A DNA stretch of 64,000 nucleotides from Celeribacter indicus (GTDB taxonomy: Bacteria > Pseudomonadota > Alphaproteobacteria > Rhodobacterales > Rhodobacteraceae): the NCBI RefSeq assembly GCF_000819565.1, contig NZ_CP004393.1:930001-994000 (forward strand). The letters run 5' to 3'. A model generated the notes under the pieces. The model worked only from the letters and a program-made list of their open reading frames with translations. It was not told the DNA's origin and ran no database searches. Positions 63,979 to 64,000 of this stretch are shown one piece after another (within the stretch, counting starts at the first letter, position 1; every line of letters starts with the position of its first letter). Position numbers and translations under genes: made by a program.

Positions 63979-64000
63979 GGTTACCTCCTGGGCGCGCAGG

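Overview
The window looks like the chromosome of a high-GC alphaproteobacterium, probably a Paracoccus- or Rhodobacter-like member of the Rhodobacteraceae. It opens inside a ribosomal operon (3' part of 23S, then 5S, then initiator tRNA-Met). Immediately after the tRNA comes a large integrated mobile element that fills the rest of the window. Its right end was not seen here.

Layout. (1) 1-1.6 kb: rRNA/tRNA and the presumed left attachment junction, a 16-bp direct repeat at the 3' end of tRNA-fMet. (2) 1.5-3.4 kb: a large serine recombinase and a small partner gene. (3) 3.7-16.5 kb: a minus-strand repair and defence block, with DNA polymerase IV (dinB) and its partner, a decayed SRAP/YedK remnant, the McrBC restriction system, a Fic protein with an N-terminal inhibitory motif, and a nuclease-helicase pair that resembles Hachiman/AbpAB. 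(4) 16.7-43 kb: plasmid/ICE maintenance and cargo genes: pRiA4b ORF-3-like, H-NS, ArdC, DUF2958, RadC, a ClbS/DfsB gene split by a fresh IS3-family insertion, HU, universal stress protein, a very large ParB-like protein, several orphan genes, an IHF/HU-like protein, a methyltransferase/strawberry-notch NTPase, a Toprim protein, DUF2493, a DnaB-like ATPase, a TauE/SafE exporter and SSB. (5) 43-45.4 kb: a replication and partition module (HTH, RepA, ParA, a small ribbon-helix-helix candidate) with an oriV-like array inside repA. (6) 45.4-62.4 kb: a complete conjugation module: DUF2840, TraF peptidase, DUF736, lytic transglycosylase, relaxase, TraG coupling protein, CopG, then trbB-C-D-E-J-K-L-F-G-I and DUF2274. 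(7) 62.4-64 kb: a LysR regulator and an L,D-transpeptidase.

How it fits together. The recombinase would move the element in and out of the tRNA-fMet site. RepA, ParA, ParB and SSB would maintain the circular form. The relaxase, TraG and Trb genes would transfer it. ArdC would protect it from host restriction, and McrBC, the Hachiman-like pair and perhaps Fic would serve as defence cargo. Three nucleoid-protein genes (H-NS, HU, IHF-like) are carried as well.

The most unusual signal is not a gene. Four genes of the accessory block (ardC, parB, an orphan at 27.9 kb and the strawberry-notch gene) share a two-stem hairpin leader that ends in or beside their Shine-Dalgarno sequence. The stems are kept with compensating base changes and the loop carries a GA-rich run. 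A second hairpin type with the loop motif GGGATGGTCC precedes ssb and a 54-aa gene. Other leaders in the same block also carry hairpins. This looks like a cis-acting RNA family specific to the element.
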